Assembly (NCBI RefSeq): GCF_037975245.1
Contig: NC_092570.1
Location: 9,821,501-9,881,500, forward strand
Direction of reading: 5' to 3'
Origin: Apostichopus japonicus
Taxonomy: Eukaryota > Echinodermata > Holothuroidea > Aspidochirotida > Stichopodidae
DNA length: 60,000 bases
Within the stretch, counting starts at the first letter, position 1. Each line of letters begins with the position of its first letter. Below, piece after piece: positions 36,851 through 49,020 of the stretch. A model generated the notes under the pieces. The model made no database searches. It was not told the origin of the DNA and saw only the letters and a list, made by a program, of their open reading frames with translations. Made by a program: the position numbers and the translations under genes.

Positions 36851-37094
36851 CATTTCCCAGACCCAATGATGCTCCCATACCTCCTTAAGTTTTAGATCTC
36901 GTTGCCTGGAAATTTAATTTGGGGAATTTAATGCATGGGCGTCTGCAGAAAAAATCAGGGAAAAAAATAATCCAAGTAGACTTTTGTATATACGATGGGT
37001 CTGGTTTTGTAACTCATCGGGAAGCGATTAGAAGGGTGGGCGTAGAGTTGTGGGGCGCGCGTTTTCATGCAGATGGGAACAATCTCAAGAAGTG

Positions 37095-37107
37095 ATGTGA
37101 GCGTCCG
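37095..37107. repeat. poly(C) run inside repeat copy 1
   Basis: About 11 consecutive C residues after GTCCGCC. The equivalent position in copy 2 (44,599-44,613) carries a slightly longer run, so the run length differs between copies. Confidence 0.8.
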
Positions 37108-37674
37108 CCCCCCCCCCCCTGCCGGCAATGATACGCCTTTCGATACACTACATGATATTCACAGGAAATGTGCTCAATTCTCAAATCGCATGCGGAATTT
37201 ATTTTTAGATTCATTGTATGAATTACGGTACTAGGGGTGGGGTAACAATTAGCATTCAGTTCGCGTTGTATAACATTTTAACTCTGCATGCCAGTGTTGC
37301 ATCGAAAGACATATGTCTAGTGCAGTTCGCATATAGATCCTGGGCTAATACTGAAGTCATGTTCCCCGACGACTCGGTCAAGTTCAAGACCAGCCACAGT
37401 TGGTTTCAAAACACTATTTTAAAATTGTTTAAGGCGTCCACACACACACACGCGTCATGATATAATATATATAGTATATGTATAGGCTATATAAGCATTA
37501 GTGAGAGAGGGAAAATGGAAACGTCAAAAATGGAGTTGTCGGTGTAAGGGGTAAGCTGAGGCGCACGCCCCTTCCGAAATCCTCGATCCGTCACTGGCTA
37601 TCCTGTGTATATAATAGGGATCAGAGCTGTAATTATGACTGTTCCTCTTTCTCTTCCCGGTGTCTAGGCGTTTA

Positions 37675-37806
37675 TCTTCACTCCCTCAATTTCTCCTTTT
37701 TCTCTCCTTCTTCTTTTTCTTTTCCCTTCCTTCCTCTCCTTCCTCTTCTTTCCCTCCTCTTTTGTTCCTTTTTTTCTTCTCTCTTTTTTTCTCTCCTCTT
37801 TTGCTT
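37675..37806. repeat. homopyrimidine tract
   Basis: About 130 bp almost entirely C and T on the plus strand near the right end of repeat copy 1, with a counterpart at about 44,937-45,072 in copy 2. Such strand-asymmetric tracts can adopt triplex (H-DNA) structures. Confidence 0.8.
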
Positions 37807-38298
37807 ACCCGGGGCGCGCGCCCCCAACGCCCCCCTGGATACGCGCCTGATGGCTTAAATTAAAAAAATACTAGTCTGTTCATTATGATTCCAGTTCATA
37901 TCAAATGTTACAAACGCAAACCCGTATATCTAATAAGTACATGTGCAGTGGATTATAAAAAGTGGGAGTTTATACCGTCTAAATGTTGTTTATTTCTTCT
38001 TGTTTTCGAAACTTCATATACAAATTCATATCACTAAATATAATAACAGTGACTTTCAAATCATTTTACCCCAATTTTTTCGACAACCTCGAATAATTTT
38101 AAAGATAAGATATAGATGCATTTGCAGTTATCATCATGCAAATATTGGGATCATCAACTGCATTGATTGCCTTCTTGTTGCAACCATGTTTGGTCAATTG
38201 TGTCAGTAGCCGGTGTCTTTATCGTCTGTACTATATCAAACTGATTCGAAAATCATCTGCAGAAGTTTTTGAGATTTGCGGAATTGTGTCGAAGCCTC

Positions 38299-38670
38299 CA
38301 GTGGCGTAGGAAGGTACTTTTGAGTGTGGGGGCTGAAGACTGATGGCCGGCCTGGGGGAGGGGTCTAAGGGGAGGTGGTCTCCCCCTCCCCTTTGGTTTT
38401 TTTTTGCATTTCCAGGTGGCCTCAGATGCAATTTGGTACAATATAGCACACTTCAAGACCCACTCCATTTTGTAAACTTAATTCTTAATTTTGTATTTTC
38501 ACCTGGCCTTAGATGCAATTTGGTGCTCCAAATGAGATTTTTTTCTCATTTGGAAATGAAAAAGGGGTTTTCTGACTTGCGAACCGGGTGGGGGCGGAAT
38601 GATACTTCCGCCCCTCCACATTTTTTACTGGGGGCTGGCGCCCCCCAGCCCCCCGGTTCCTACGCCCTTG
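38299..38670. mobile_element. 372-bp hAT-like MITE with 8-bp target duplication
   Basis: It starts CAGTGGCGTAGGAAGG and ends GGTTCCTACGCCCTTG, which reads CAAGGGCGTAGGAACC on the other strand. Flanks are GAAGCCTC (38,291-38,298) and GGAGCCTC (38,671-38,678), matching at 7 of 8 positions. CAG-type ends with an 8-bp duplication are the mark of hAT elements. Inside are repeated CCTxAGATGCAATTTGGT segments and CCCC-rich ends. No transposase. Confidence 0.8.
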
Positions 38671-38678
38671 GGAGCCTC

Positions 38679-40380
38679 TACATTTCCTTTTTTTTACGAA
38701 GTACTCGTCTAAATTTTATGCTTTTCGGGATTTTGTTTAGGCAAACGTTGACAGCATTTTACAACCTGATCTTTAATCTTCAACTTCAGCTAGAATGTCT
38801 CTCCTACAGATACAATGTAAATTAAAACCAATTATAGCTCGGCGGTTTTAATTTTTTTTTTATATTAAGTTTATAGACATGAGGTGGGTGGTAACGTTAC
38901 ATACAGACACTGTCTACGTGCTGTTTGATCAAATCGTCGGGGATGAATTAAATGAATGGTATCTATCATCGATGAGGCATGTGTGTGTATGGTATATATA
39001 TAAACTCACTGCAAGTAATCAATAATAAAGACAAAGCGTGTTTATTGGCGATTTGTTTAGAGCCAATGTACTACTGAACACAGTCGTTAGAGGTCGAAAC
39101 TATAAAGGAGGAGAATAAACCAAAATGTGATGCAAGAATTAATCAGATAACCATTAGCGTGTCGATCGTGAACCAGAAAGGTTCAACGTTACATGAAAAC
39201 ATAACATTCATCACAAAAGCCCAAGCGTTCAAAGCATTTCCGTGTTATAGGAATCACTTTGCAGCACACTTTTCTGCACGAGTTTGACCAATTCTATTTT
39301 ACGCCTATACTACAATCGCGTGCCGGTTATTCACCTTCTACATGAACGACGTCGGAGAAGGGGGAGCTGAGGATTTATCCGTCACTTTTTTGTTTTGTTT
39401 TCATATCTAAACATGTATAATAATAACCCAGGCTGCTGTAATCATTGAAAATTCGAGTCAACGTAACAAGTATGAATGCATAGCACATTGGTATATCGAC
39501 ATAAAAGCAATGCCCGGTTTCATATCTACGAGGAAATTGGCAGATATATCTAACCGTCAAATTATCATTTTGTGTTTTGTCGTAGGCCTACTAAAGTCCC
39601 TGGAAGTTTTGGCTTTTTCCTTAAAACTGTCTATAAAAGGTCGAAAGTTTGAGGAAAACACCGAAATCTTTCAACATTTTATTTGGACCTTTCGTTATAC
39701 CCTCATACATGTCTCCTACTTTATTGAGTACCACCTTATTATATAATTATCTCGAGGTTTCAAGAAAAGTTGATATTTTGAGACTAAAATAGTCTGTTGA
39801 ACTTTTAAAACGTTAAATTTTCAAGGAATAAATCGAAATATTTGGTAGACATCGATTGAAATTTGTGTCATGAGTGTGTCATTTTGTCACGTCATGATGA
39901 CAAAGTGTTGCCAGGAGGTGATAACATGGCTATTCCCTTAGCTATTCTTCTTCCTCCTCTTGCTGAATTTACACACTTGACACTGAAAAAAATTGAAAGC
40001 ATAACTTATTAGGTACATGCCTAGAAATTCAACATGTCCGATCCACCATTATTTTGGGAAGCTCAACTTTATCACGGAAAATAGGTACTGCAATAAATAA
40101 TATGTCAAATGCAAATGAGAATCGGTCTGTAATATTTTGATTTTTTCAAGCTATCACCTTTGTCTGTCAAAGAACTTTTAAGTTGCTACTTCCCAGCAGG
40201 GTGGAAAAAACATGTTCTTACCTTAATTTTTTTTTTTTTGGGGGGGGGGGATATGTCGTTCATCTCTATCACATAGACACCTAATGATGCATGGTTGGGT
40301 GTGCTTCTGCTACCTTAACTAATACTCTTCTAAGAAGGGTATGTAAAGATATTATTAGAGACTTATATTGTATACAAGCA
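38679..40380. other. intergenic sequence, nothing recognised
   Basis: AT-rich, with a T/G run at 40,227-40,250. Open frames here are short and show no family resemblance. Confidence 0.4.
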
Positions 40381-40397
40381 TTAACAGATGCCTGTAG

Positions 40398-40509
40398 CAG
40401 TGGCGAATTAGGTATAGGAGGCTGAAATTTCATGGAAACAGCCAGATGAGAATGAAGGATCTTGTGAAGCAGGGGGCATTCCCGCCCTTCCTCCATGCGC
40501 ACGCCATTG
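40398..40509. mobile_element. short internally deleted hAT-like remnant
   Basis: The left end CAGTGGCGAATTAGG and the right end GCGCACGCCATTG (CAATGGCGTGCGC inverted) bracket 112 bp. Flanks GCCTGTAG and GCGTTTAG match at 6 of 8 positions. It is probably a deletion derivative of a CAGTGGCG-type element; the match is weaker than for 38,299-38,670. Confidence 0.5.
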
Positions 40510-40517
40510 GCGTTTAG

Positions 40518-42690
40518 TTCTGTTGCCAGATGATGGTACCGTTTGGAACCATATCGTGACCGGGTTTGCGTTACTTTTACCAAACAAACGTAATTCAAAA
40601 ACATAACTGGATCTATCCACTAACAAGTAACGAATTGTCAACGAATTTAATTTATAGTCTTCTATTTTTCTCATTTGAATCCCATGAAAGGGATTTTCTT
40701 ATATAATCGTCCCTGGTTCTACCGAGGGGATACCATTACACGGTGCTTTATCAGGGACCTTAGGTTTCCTCGAAAAGGTCGAGTTTGATTTCCCAGATTG
40801 CGGAATAAAAATGCTAGCAAAGTTTATTTTACAGCAAATGATAATAATGGATGCAAACGAGCCTCACCTACGTACCTCGAATAAGAGGATATTAATGTCC
40901 ATATGCTTAATGTCTTTTCGTCGTTATATAGTCATCAATTGAATGCTTGATACGTGTTACCGGAAGCCGATTAAAACGCTCAAACGTTCACTGTGAATTC
41001 TGGACTGCTCACATAGCGTAAACATCTTGTCGTACAGGTTTAGTAATATGAAAGCAAATGCACCACTTGAATGGTATTAATCTATCTCTCTATTGTTATA
41101 AACTTGTTTCGAATAAAGAAGATGTGATTCGTCAATGAGTATCGATAAAGTCCAGTAGTGTGTTGCGTGTTGGACATAACGGGAACTACTTGGTATTCCA
41201 TTAATGGCAGTTTTCTCCATCTGTTCATTGTTCATCAGAATGTAGTCCATTGACTTGTAAAACAAATAGAATAAAGAACAAGGAATAGGATAACATTCTT
41301 CTGAGGTCAAACTAGTTTTACCCTGAGACGTGTACAACGAACAGGTCGACCGAAGAGTTGAAGACATCCCCGAAGATCAAGTGTAGTATATGTTCCCTTT
41401 CGAGGGGAATGGTTATACACACCTGACGATGGTCACACAGTCACAGTCTCGATGCAGGGGGACTGGGGTTGAGAGCGGATCAGTCGTTCGGTAGTTTAGT
41501 TTTCATGCCCAGGTTCTTTCCTAGGTGACTTAGGAAAGTATCCCCGGTAAGAAGTATCCCCGGTATGCAATCACTGGAGAATGATCGACAGATAGACTTT
41601 GCTGTAACTTGATTACTCACTTAAATAATTAAATAATGAATAAAGCAGAAGTTTAGTCTTTATGATGTTATAATAGAAAAAAAAAACTTTGAGTCCAATA
41701 CTTTGTTTCTGTAGCTTTTCCAGTATTTTTCAAGATATGTATCGTTAAATATACTTAATTTCTGGAATATTCGTTTACTAGGCTAACTTGATGGTGACGT
41801 CGGCTCCTCATTGCAGTTCTTATAGTTAATGTTAATCCGTTGATTCTTAAGGTCAACCAGAATATGTTCATTAAACTTCATATAAGCAACAGAGCACCCT
41901 TGAATGGCATTGACCATCATTTGTCCTTAGCAAATTTGTAATAAATTATAAACATGTCATTTGAGACCGTATCATCTTAATTTCTCCCTTTGAGTTTTGT
42001 ATTGCAACTGATAGTCTGATGGTGTACTAAACTAAAAGGTCCAGTCTTTTTAACTAGTGAACCTCAACTGTTTAAAGGGTCATTCCAAAAATCAAACAAA
42101 AAATAAGTAAATGTGCTATGCAACCCTAGCTTGACCGAGAACAGTGGTTTTTAACGGTCCACGGCATATCAAAGTTAATTTGGTTCCTGAAGTTATCAAA
42201 ACACAATAAGGGGTATATTTTTTGTGAATCTCAAACAAAGTTCATAAAATAACTACTACTACTATCCGGTATAAGAATTGCTACAACACTGTAGCTTATA
42301 ATGGGACCATATTGACACTTTGGTCTTCTTGAAAAAGTGATATAGATTGAATTCTATGTATATATTAAAATGTTATCCCATGGTCTTGCTGGCTTGTATG
42401 TCTCTGGAAGTGCAACGAATATAATGCTTGTTTTGGTGTAGGTTGGGTAAATCTTTGCCAACACATTTATACCCAACAATGAGTTTAATTGCTTGGCTAA
42501 CCACAAATAACCCATTACGATAAAATTCATTCCACCTTCAGAGTGACAAGAAAAAAAGGGCTTTTAGGGAATTCGATGGCGCTAGTTTGAAACAGGGTGT
42601 TTTTTTCTAATATAAAATAATTATATGGCTCTTAAAAGCATCCGTAGATTCACTTCTAGGAGAATAGTGCCTCATCAGGCCACGTTTTCA
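40518..42690. other. intergenic sequence, nothing recognised
   Basis: No exon, RNA or element ends that I can support. Confidence 0.4.
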
Positions 42691-42970
42691 GTGGACGGTG
42701 GCTGCAAGCATGCCGGTCGCAGAGATGTCACCACCTCTGGCCAAAGGCAAGGATTCACGCACGCCACCTAGTACGCTTCTGGTCGATTTGACCGACCCTC
42801 TGCGCATCCTCCCGGGTTCTTTTGCGACAACAAGGGAGACATGGTACGGGATCCTAGGCCACAAAAAGTACCATACCTACAGCCAAAGGTATTATCGCCA
42901 GAGGCCTGTCTTGAACCCTAGCCACGATTTACACGACCGACGAGGAATGAGTCTTTCGTCACCCTCTTAA
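42690..42970. other. GC-richer island of unknown origin
   Basis: Composition changes sharply from AT-rich flanks to a balanced, CpG-containing stretch. On the plus strand it is open for 90 codons (MAASMPVAEMSPPLAKGKDS...), but the peptide has no recognisable domain. It may be part of an old insertion. Confidence 0.3.
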
Positions 42971-43077
42971 CAGCATCGGCCACCACATCAGCTAGTAAAT
43001 TATGTGGTTGAATTAATATATCAAGACTTCAGCGTCGACTACTGAAAGAGAAAAAGAAATTTATAACGTGTATAACC

Positions 43078-43149
43078 AATCATTGATGGAGTCGAACTCA
43101 GTTTCATCGGGTTACCAGTCCACTGCTCTACCATCTGAGCCATTTGACA
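43078..43149 (-). pseudogene. tRNA-Thr(GGU)-like relic
   Basis: The minus strand has a perfect 4-bp D stem (GCTC/GAGC), an A-box-like TGGCTCAGATGG, an anticodon loop CTGGTAA (anticodon GGT, Thr) and a B-box-like AGTTCGACTCC with one change. The anticodon stem has two mismatches, and the T and acceptor stems do not pair. It is a decayed tRNA copy or the head of a tRNA-derived SINE, not a working tRNA. Confidence 0.65.
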
Positions 43150-43685
43150 AGTTCAATATTAACGAGCTTAAATTGGTATTATTGGTTGAATACAATCTAT
43201 TGGTAAAAGTGAATGACACTTCCTTTTAACGAAATCTCTATTCATCCTGTTTCAATCTCATTACGGATCAGAATATCTTTATTAACAAGAAGCTCACGCT
43301 TCAATGTCTTTGTTTACATTGCAGCAAGCAGTAAGAATGTCGTTTCCTTTCAAGACGTAAATGTACAATAGGCTTATGCCGCGATACTATCGATGACTTC
43401 GAAGCAAGCAGTAAAAAGAAAAACGGATTCCGTGAAATCTTCTTATTCACAAAAGGTCGCTTACGATTATGGTCGCCAGAGAGTTCTTGCTGTAAGTTGT
43501 CTCCCTTTACAACTATATTCTATGCAGATGATTATGAACTGGGATTAAGCCTAACATTTCAACAAATAATTTCAAGACCTTTGTTTTTGAATGAGGAAGG
43601 GACAATACTTATTAAGTCTAACACGTTAACTACATGTGACTCAGGGGCGTATCCAGGATTTTCTAACCCGGGGGGCGCGCGAATG

Positions 43686-43760
43686 ACTATCTAAGCGGAG
43701 CGCCACCATTGGTTGGCTCGCAGCGTACAAGAAAATTTTTGGTTTTGACACCGGAAATGG
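43686..43760 (+). repeat. CTATCTAAGCGGAGCG motif, instance 3
   Basis: ACTATCTAAGCGGAGCGCCA, then CCATTGGTTGGCTCGCAGCG and TACAAGAAAATTTTTGG. Equivalent to instance 1 of copy 1, with loss of the AGATCA stretch before CCGGAAA. Confidence 0.85.
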
Positions 43761-44259
43761 CACATATCGGGCTTGTAAATGACTAACTAGATGTTCACTT
43801 TTGCCTGAGTAAACCAAGTATTTTCCCAAAATTATTTTTTCCATCCATAACCTTTTTGACAATTGTCACCAGTCACACATTATGTTCGACCTCATTGCAT
43901 CTCCTGTGAATCATTGCTTTTGTAGGTGATTCCACGTCGCGGCCCACAATACACGTCAGCCCTACTTTTCAAGGTTTTAAGCCCATTATTCGTTGAGAAT
44001 TTGAAAATTCACACTTCTCGTGAAATAAATTCACTTCAAAACATACCAATAATGTTGCACAAAATTTCATCTATGGACAGCCAATACAGAAAAACCTCCT
44101 TCAACCCCTAACAGACCTGTCAAAATTGCACGAGAAGAGGGAAGAATGTTTTAGGAGTGTTGGTCAGGGAAATTTCGAAAAATTAGACACAGCTAATTTA
44201 TTGGTACATGGGCGTAGATCAGTCTTGGATAATGGTAGGGACGCGTGTCTGTTCTCTAG

Positions 44260-44345
44260 TACTATCTAAGCGGAGCGAGACCATGGGTTCACGCGTAGCG
44301 TACAATAATATTTGGCAAATATACCTCCCAGATCACCGGAAATAA
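44260..44345 (+). repeat. CTATCTAAGCGGAGCG motif, instance 4
   Basis: ACTATCTAAGCGGAGCGAGA, then CCATGGGTTCACGCGTAGCG, TACAATAATATTTGGCAAA and TCCCAGATCACCGGAAA. Equivalent to instance 2 of copy 1. Confidence 0.85.
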
Positions 44346-45120
44346 CACTCCCAGACCCAAATGATGCTCCCAAACCTCCTTAAGTTTTAGATCTCATGGC
44401 TTAGAAATTTAGTTTGGAGAAATGCATGGGCATCTGCATGCCTTAAAAATCAGGGGACAAATAATCCAAGTAGACTTTTGAATACGATGGGTCTGGTTTC
44501 GTAACTCATCGGAAAGCGATTAGAGGGGTGGGCGTATGGTTGTGGGGCGCGCGTTTTCATGCAGGTGGGAACAATCTCAAGAAGTGATGTGTACGTCCGC
44601 CCCCCCCCCCCCCTCCGGCAATGATACACCTTTGGATCCACTACATGATATTCACAGGAAATGTGCTCAATTCTCAAATCGCATGCGGAATTTGTTATAT
44701 TTATTTTTAGATTCATTGTATGAGTTACGGTTCTAGGGGTGGGGTAACAATTAGCATTCAGTTCGCGTTGTATAACATTTTATCTTTGGATGACAGTGTT
44801 GCATAGAAGGACATATGTCTAGTGCAGTTACATATAGATCCTGGGCTAATACCGAAATGCGTAATGTTCCCCGACGACTCGGTCAAGTTCAAGACCAGCC
44901 ACAGTTGGTTTCATAGCACAATTTTATAAGTTCCGCTCTTCTGTTCCCTCCTTTTTCTCTTTCTTATTTTTCTTTTCCCTTCCTTCCTCTCTTTCCTCCT
45001 CTTCCCCCCGCCCCTCTTTTTCCCCCTCTTTTACCTATTTTCTTCTCTCTTTTTTTCTCTCCTCTTTTTCTTACCGGGGGGGCGCGCGCCCCCAACGCCC
45101 GCCCCCTGGATACGCGTCTG

Positions 45121-46260
45121 CCACCCCTTCCCCACATCCCTGTTATTAGTTTGGTCAGAACAATGTTACAGGTCATCAGGACACAACTATTGTGGAAATG
45201 CTTGGATAAAATAACATTTTCAGATAGAACCATGTAAAGTTCAAGATGTGAGTCATAATTTCGACTTGCCATACTAGTATAATTCGACGTTTTACATCGC
45301 AAAACTTCGGGTGTAAAATGTTTTTTAAAATGCAGAATTTAAGTTAAAGAGTTGAAATTTTATACCAAAATGCTCGAAATTTGCGGAAACAAAAATGTGA
45401 CATTTCGACGTAGCCGAGAGAATGGCGTGAATTTCGAGTGCACTGAATTTCGAAGTTGAAATTCAAAATTTACACCGACAGATTAAGGTAGGGGCTGATC
45501 TGTCTGAGACAAGTTTGAGACTATAATTTAGGTCAATATAAGTTGCTCTCAACGAAAGTGTGTGCTAATTAATAAATAATAATAAATTCAAAATATCCCC
45601 GAAAGATTCGTAATGGTAATGTTGCTGCCCTGTTGTCACTGAAGCAGTCTTGTATAAAAAAATATATAGACATCAAATGGTGCATTTTGAGGCAAATTGA
45701 GACTACAACATATACAGGTCAACATTTTTTTTTTTTTGCGTGAGGTTGAAACAAGAGGGAGGTGCACCCGTAGTAGTGGTCTACTTCTTCATTGGCTGCA
45801 TGCACAAATCCCCTGACTGAACCCATTTCCTCCGCCGTTAGGAGGTGGTCACCATGCCTCAACTATTCCTATTGAGCATTGCCACTCCGGGCGCGCAATT
45901 TTGAGAACATTGTCGAAACCAGAAGATAACAGGTTGAAATTATAAAGTTGAAATCATTCGAAGTAACAAGTCGAAATTTTGATATGGATAGACAAACGTT
46001 TTGGAGTCGTATAGCATTACAAAGTTGAACTTCTCTTATAAAGTTATAGGGAATACTCGCAAAACCTCACCTGCGTTAGGCTGCTGCTCAGGTCTTGATA
46101 TTAGCTTCCTATACGCCACTGCCCTAGCATTTTGTTTACCCATTGCACCAAACCAAAGTCGCGCGCAAACTGCACGCAAATGTACATATTTAGTTGATCA
46201 TCTTTTCTCCTATACATTTGGTAATTTATCCGTTTATTTGACACAGCCCTATATTTGGCT
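45121..46260. other. non-coding stretch with GAAATT periodicity
   Basis: Between about 45,340-45,480 and 45,930-45,990 the sequence repeats GTTGAAATT/TCGAAATTT words, probably a decayed short-period repeat. No gene was seen. Confidence 0.4.
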
Positions 46261-46847
46261 CAGTGGCGTGCACAGTATTTTAACATGGGGACGGGGAAAA
46301 TCGAAACTACCCTGGCTGATTTAGGTAGAGGTACGAACCCTTCCGGAGGTTTAGAGGTGGGGCCAGGATTTATAAAGAATGGGGATCGGTGAAGCCCACT
46401 CCTATATAGTAGGGTATGGTGGTTCTCACTAACAAAAAATGCCGAAGTTCAGACGTCTAGTGAAGCAATATGAGGCATATATGGACTATAAACACTGTTG
46501 TGCTGACAAATGTTTTTGACATTTTGTGTGAAGTTAACAAAGGCGAGGGGTTTCCCCGACTGACTTGTTAAAAGTCCCCGACTGAATGTTGAAGATTTTC
46601 CCCTTTGCTTATAAGAGTTGTCTGTAACAAGATAATATCTATGTTTGTACGTGGTATGCAGTAAAGCTGCAGTGTGTGAGCTATACCTCTGTCATTCGCA
46701 CCCTTGGTAATCCGAATACGTTTATTAAGTATTCATTATTGTATAGGCTAATAGCCCGCTATAGATATGTCTACTCACTTGTCCGATTTTCCTCTTATAC
46801 GCTTGGAAGTTTGAACTAAATATTTCACATTAGGATGGAACATATAT

Positions 46848-46890
46848 TAGTTCAATCATGGAGCTATTATATGTTTATAGCTCCATTGTT
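46848..46890. repeat. small inverted repeat
   Basis: TTCAATCATGGAGCTAT is followed, after a 9-nt spacer, by ATAGCTCCATTGTTCAA, its imperfect inverse (15 of 17 positions). It could form a hairpin on either strand. Confidence 0.6.
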
Positions 46891-46977
46891 CAATGAAATG
46901 TCAACTTGTTCATACATGGGCGAACGGTTCCATTTCAGTTTGGGGGCAGAAACTTTTGTGCCCGAAAGTTCCCGTGA

Positions 46978-47150
46978 CACTATCTAAGCGGAGCGCCACC
47001 ATCGGTTGGGGCGTAGCGCACAAGAATTTTTTTTTGGCAAAATATGCCTCCCAGATTGCCGGAAATGGCACTCTGAGGCCTTGCAAGTTGCAGCTAAACA
47101 TTCTTTATTTTATAATCTCACGTTTTAGAAATTTACACTTCCCCAAAAAT
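46978..47150 (+). repeat. CTATCTAAGCGGAGCG motif, instance 5 (fragment)
   Basis: ACTATCTAAGCGGAGCGCCA, CCATCGGTTGGGGCGTAGCG, CACAAGAATTTTTTTTTGG, then CTCCCAGATTGCCGGAAATG. It is an isolated piece of the repeat at 36,184 and 43,642, without either terminus. Confidence 0.8.
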
Positions 47151-49020
47151 TTGCTAAATTAGAAGAAGACAAAATGGTAACATCACTTTGAAGGGGAAAA
47201 ATAGGACATTATATTTGTTAAGCTCCTATAGTTACCGTATTTATTATTTTAACACAGTACTCAGCTATACTTTCAGAAAAAAACATACATTGTTCAACGA
47301 CACGTAGGCGGGATAATGTCGCTGGGTCGGGTGAGACTGCAATTTGTCTCACAAAAAGGTATAAAAAAAAATAACAAAGAATATGATAAACCTGTACTTC
47401 TAGGCTCGTAAGCACTCCCTCCCCCCCCCCCCCCCACCATCCATGAAAACAAATGTTTCTTAAATACACTCATGTCGGGGATGTCCAGGTATACAGTTAA
47501 TTTTGGGCGATAGCGCAAAAAGCGTGGTAGCCCAGATGAGCTGCGCTCACGGTGGTGTTACACGGACATATTCGGGCATCATGTGGCTAAATAAAGAAAA
47601 TCATTAGGCCTATATTAATATTAATGTCACAAAACAAATAGCACAAAACGCTCTCCATGGAATTGTCGGGCAAAAATTTGAAGAAGATTCGGGCAAGCTA
47701 CTGCATATTTATATATATTTATTTTTGCTCCTCTTAGGCTGCCCGAATTTTTCAGGACTTTTGCCAGAATTTCTTTTCCTAGACTGCCCCCTGCCCCCCC
47801 CCCCCGCCTCGTACGCCTATGTGTTCATATAGTACCAGCAAACACAAAATGTTATCATAACTTTCTTAAACAGCCTCTAAAATTTGTTTTTATAAAGTTA
47901 AATGTGGTGTTACAAAAACGTCGGCATAACGATTTTATGATATATTAATGTTATATTAATGTTTTAACGATTTTTTTTGAAATAATAGCCTGAAAACGTT
48001 TTCGTGACATATTTATTACACCACAAAGAACGTTATCAAAACAAAAAGACGAAACGTTTTAATAACGTTTTATAAACGTTTTTGTGTTTGCCGCGCGTAA
48101 TGAAAACTGGAGTATTCGCATTTCCTTCTTATCCGGACAACTCAAATCCCTATTCGTCCAGATATATACCAGGTTATAAATTGCAGAAACGACGTATATA
48201 TATATCGGGTTTGTTGTTATTCAACCTTGAAATTCACTGTTTTATCGGTATATATAGTCATTTTGATAGCATGGTAGGGTCTATATATCTATTTCATGAC
48301 TCGAAAAACAAAATTTCGCAGGAGGCCATACAGGTAAGCATTATCATTCGAATATTTAACGATATGAACCTTCACTGCTAGGGACCCTTCCCATGGATTG
48401 ATGTCATAACACTGCACCGACTGGTCCACTCATAATAGTCGCGGCGTACATGTAAACAACGGAGTCAAATCGATATTAATTGATTGACAATATTATAAGA
48501 TGGCTCCTATGCCTCTTGCTTCTGTGTGATCAATGGTACACCCATTATCCTCTTCCCGGTGTACGGTATAGCCTATCTGTTTATTTATAAGCCTATGTAG
48601 TTATTATGTGGCGTTTTAGCTCTTTAAGCTGGTGTCCAGGGAAGAACTCCAACTTAGTGTAGGGCAACATTTCCTACAGGCTATTCGAGGTTACTGTAGA
48701 AATTTGCGCCGTGCGTTGACGTACTACCTGATAACTCGTTTTTAAAATTCAGTTATTATTTCCTATCAATAATTATGTTCATGTTATTTACATGCTGTTT
48801 CATTTGAAGTTGACTAAAGCCGTGCCTTGTATGTTCTTCAACAAAAGGACATTCATGCCGGATATGCAGTGATCTCGTTGTGTTCCGTTAAATACACTAT
48901 ATAGTCTGCATAATGGACTGAACATCTTCTTACCTTGTGGAAATCATGGGAGATCTAAAAGCATTTAATGGCATTAGTCATGTTTTGTAAATTGTAACTG
49001 TCTGTTTTTTATAATAAACC
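47151..49020. other. gene-free stretch with poly(C) and a possible element end
   Basis: Poly(C) runs lie at about 47,414-47,432 and 47,787-47,801. The second is followed by CGCCTCGTACGCCTATG, an end typical of CG-rich DNA elements in minus orientation, but no partner end was found. The rest is AT-rich. Part of 49,020-49,232 is likely the 5' UTR of the following gene. Confidence 0.4.

Larger units (their letters stand above)
36184..37849. mobile_element. CG-rich-ended repeat element, copy 1
   Basis: The left end reads CGGGGGCGTATTCAGGATTT; the right end reads CCTGGATACGCGCCTG, which is CAGGCGCGTATCCAGG on the other strand, so the ends are inverted copies. The body matches copy 2 (43,642-45,120) in the same order through GCGTACAAGAAA, CACGTCGCGGCCCACAA.AC..GTCAGCC, GTGGGGCGCGCGTTTTCATG, a poly(C) run, and a pyrimidine tract of about 130 bp before the right end. 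Copy 1 carries an extra segment at about 37,430-37,630 and lacks about 50 bp present in copy 2. There is no transposase and no matching target duplication. Confidence 0.7.
43642..45120. mobile_element. CG-rich-ended repeat element, copy 2
   Basis: It starts CAGGGGCGTATCCAGGATTT and ends CCTGGATACGCGTCTG (CAGACGCGTATCCAGG inverted), so the terminal 16 bp match with few changes. It is in the same orientation as copy 1, about 7.5 kb away. It contains two instances of the ACTATCTAAGCGGAGCG block (43,686 and 44,260), a 14-15-nt poly(C) run near 44,600 and a pyrimidine tract before the right end. No target duplication matches (ATGTGACT left, CCACCCCT right). Confidence 0.75.

Noticed and set aside
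36163-36888. Open frames containing LSKRSAT(I/M)G(W/S)R.AYKK
   Set aside because: They fall on the repeated ACTATCTAAGCGGAGCG block of a non-coding element; other copies have stops in the same place, so they are chance frames of a repeat.
37660-37863. Ser/Phe/Leu-rich plus-strand frame
   Set aside because: It is simply a translation of the homopyrimidine tract at the end of repeat copy 1.
44964-45302. Lys/Arg/Gly-rich minus-strand frame
   Set aside because: Antisense of the pyrimidine tract and CG-rich terminus of repeat copy 2; no protein family.
46263-46580. CAGTGGCGTGCACAG as the left end of another hAT-like element
   Set aside because: The end looks right but I could not find a matching right end or target duplication.
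47787-47818. Poly(C) plus CGCCTCGTACGCCTATG as an element terminus
   Set aside because: Single end only; boundaries of an element cannot be supported.
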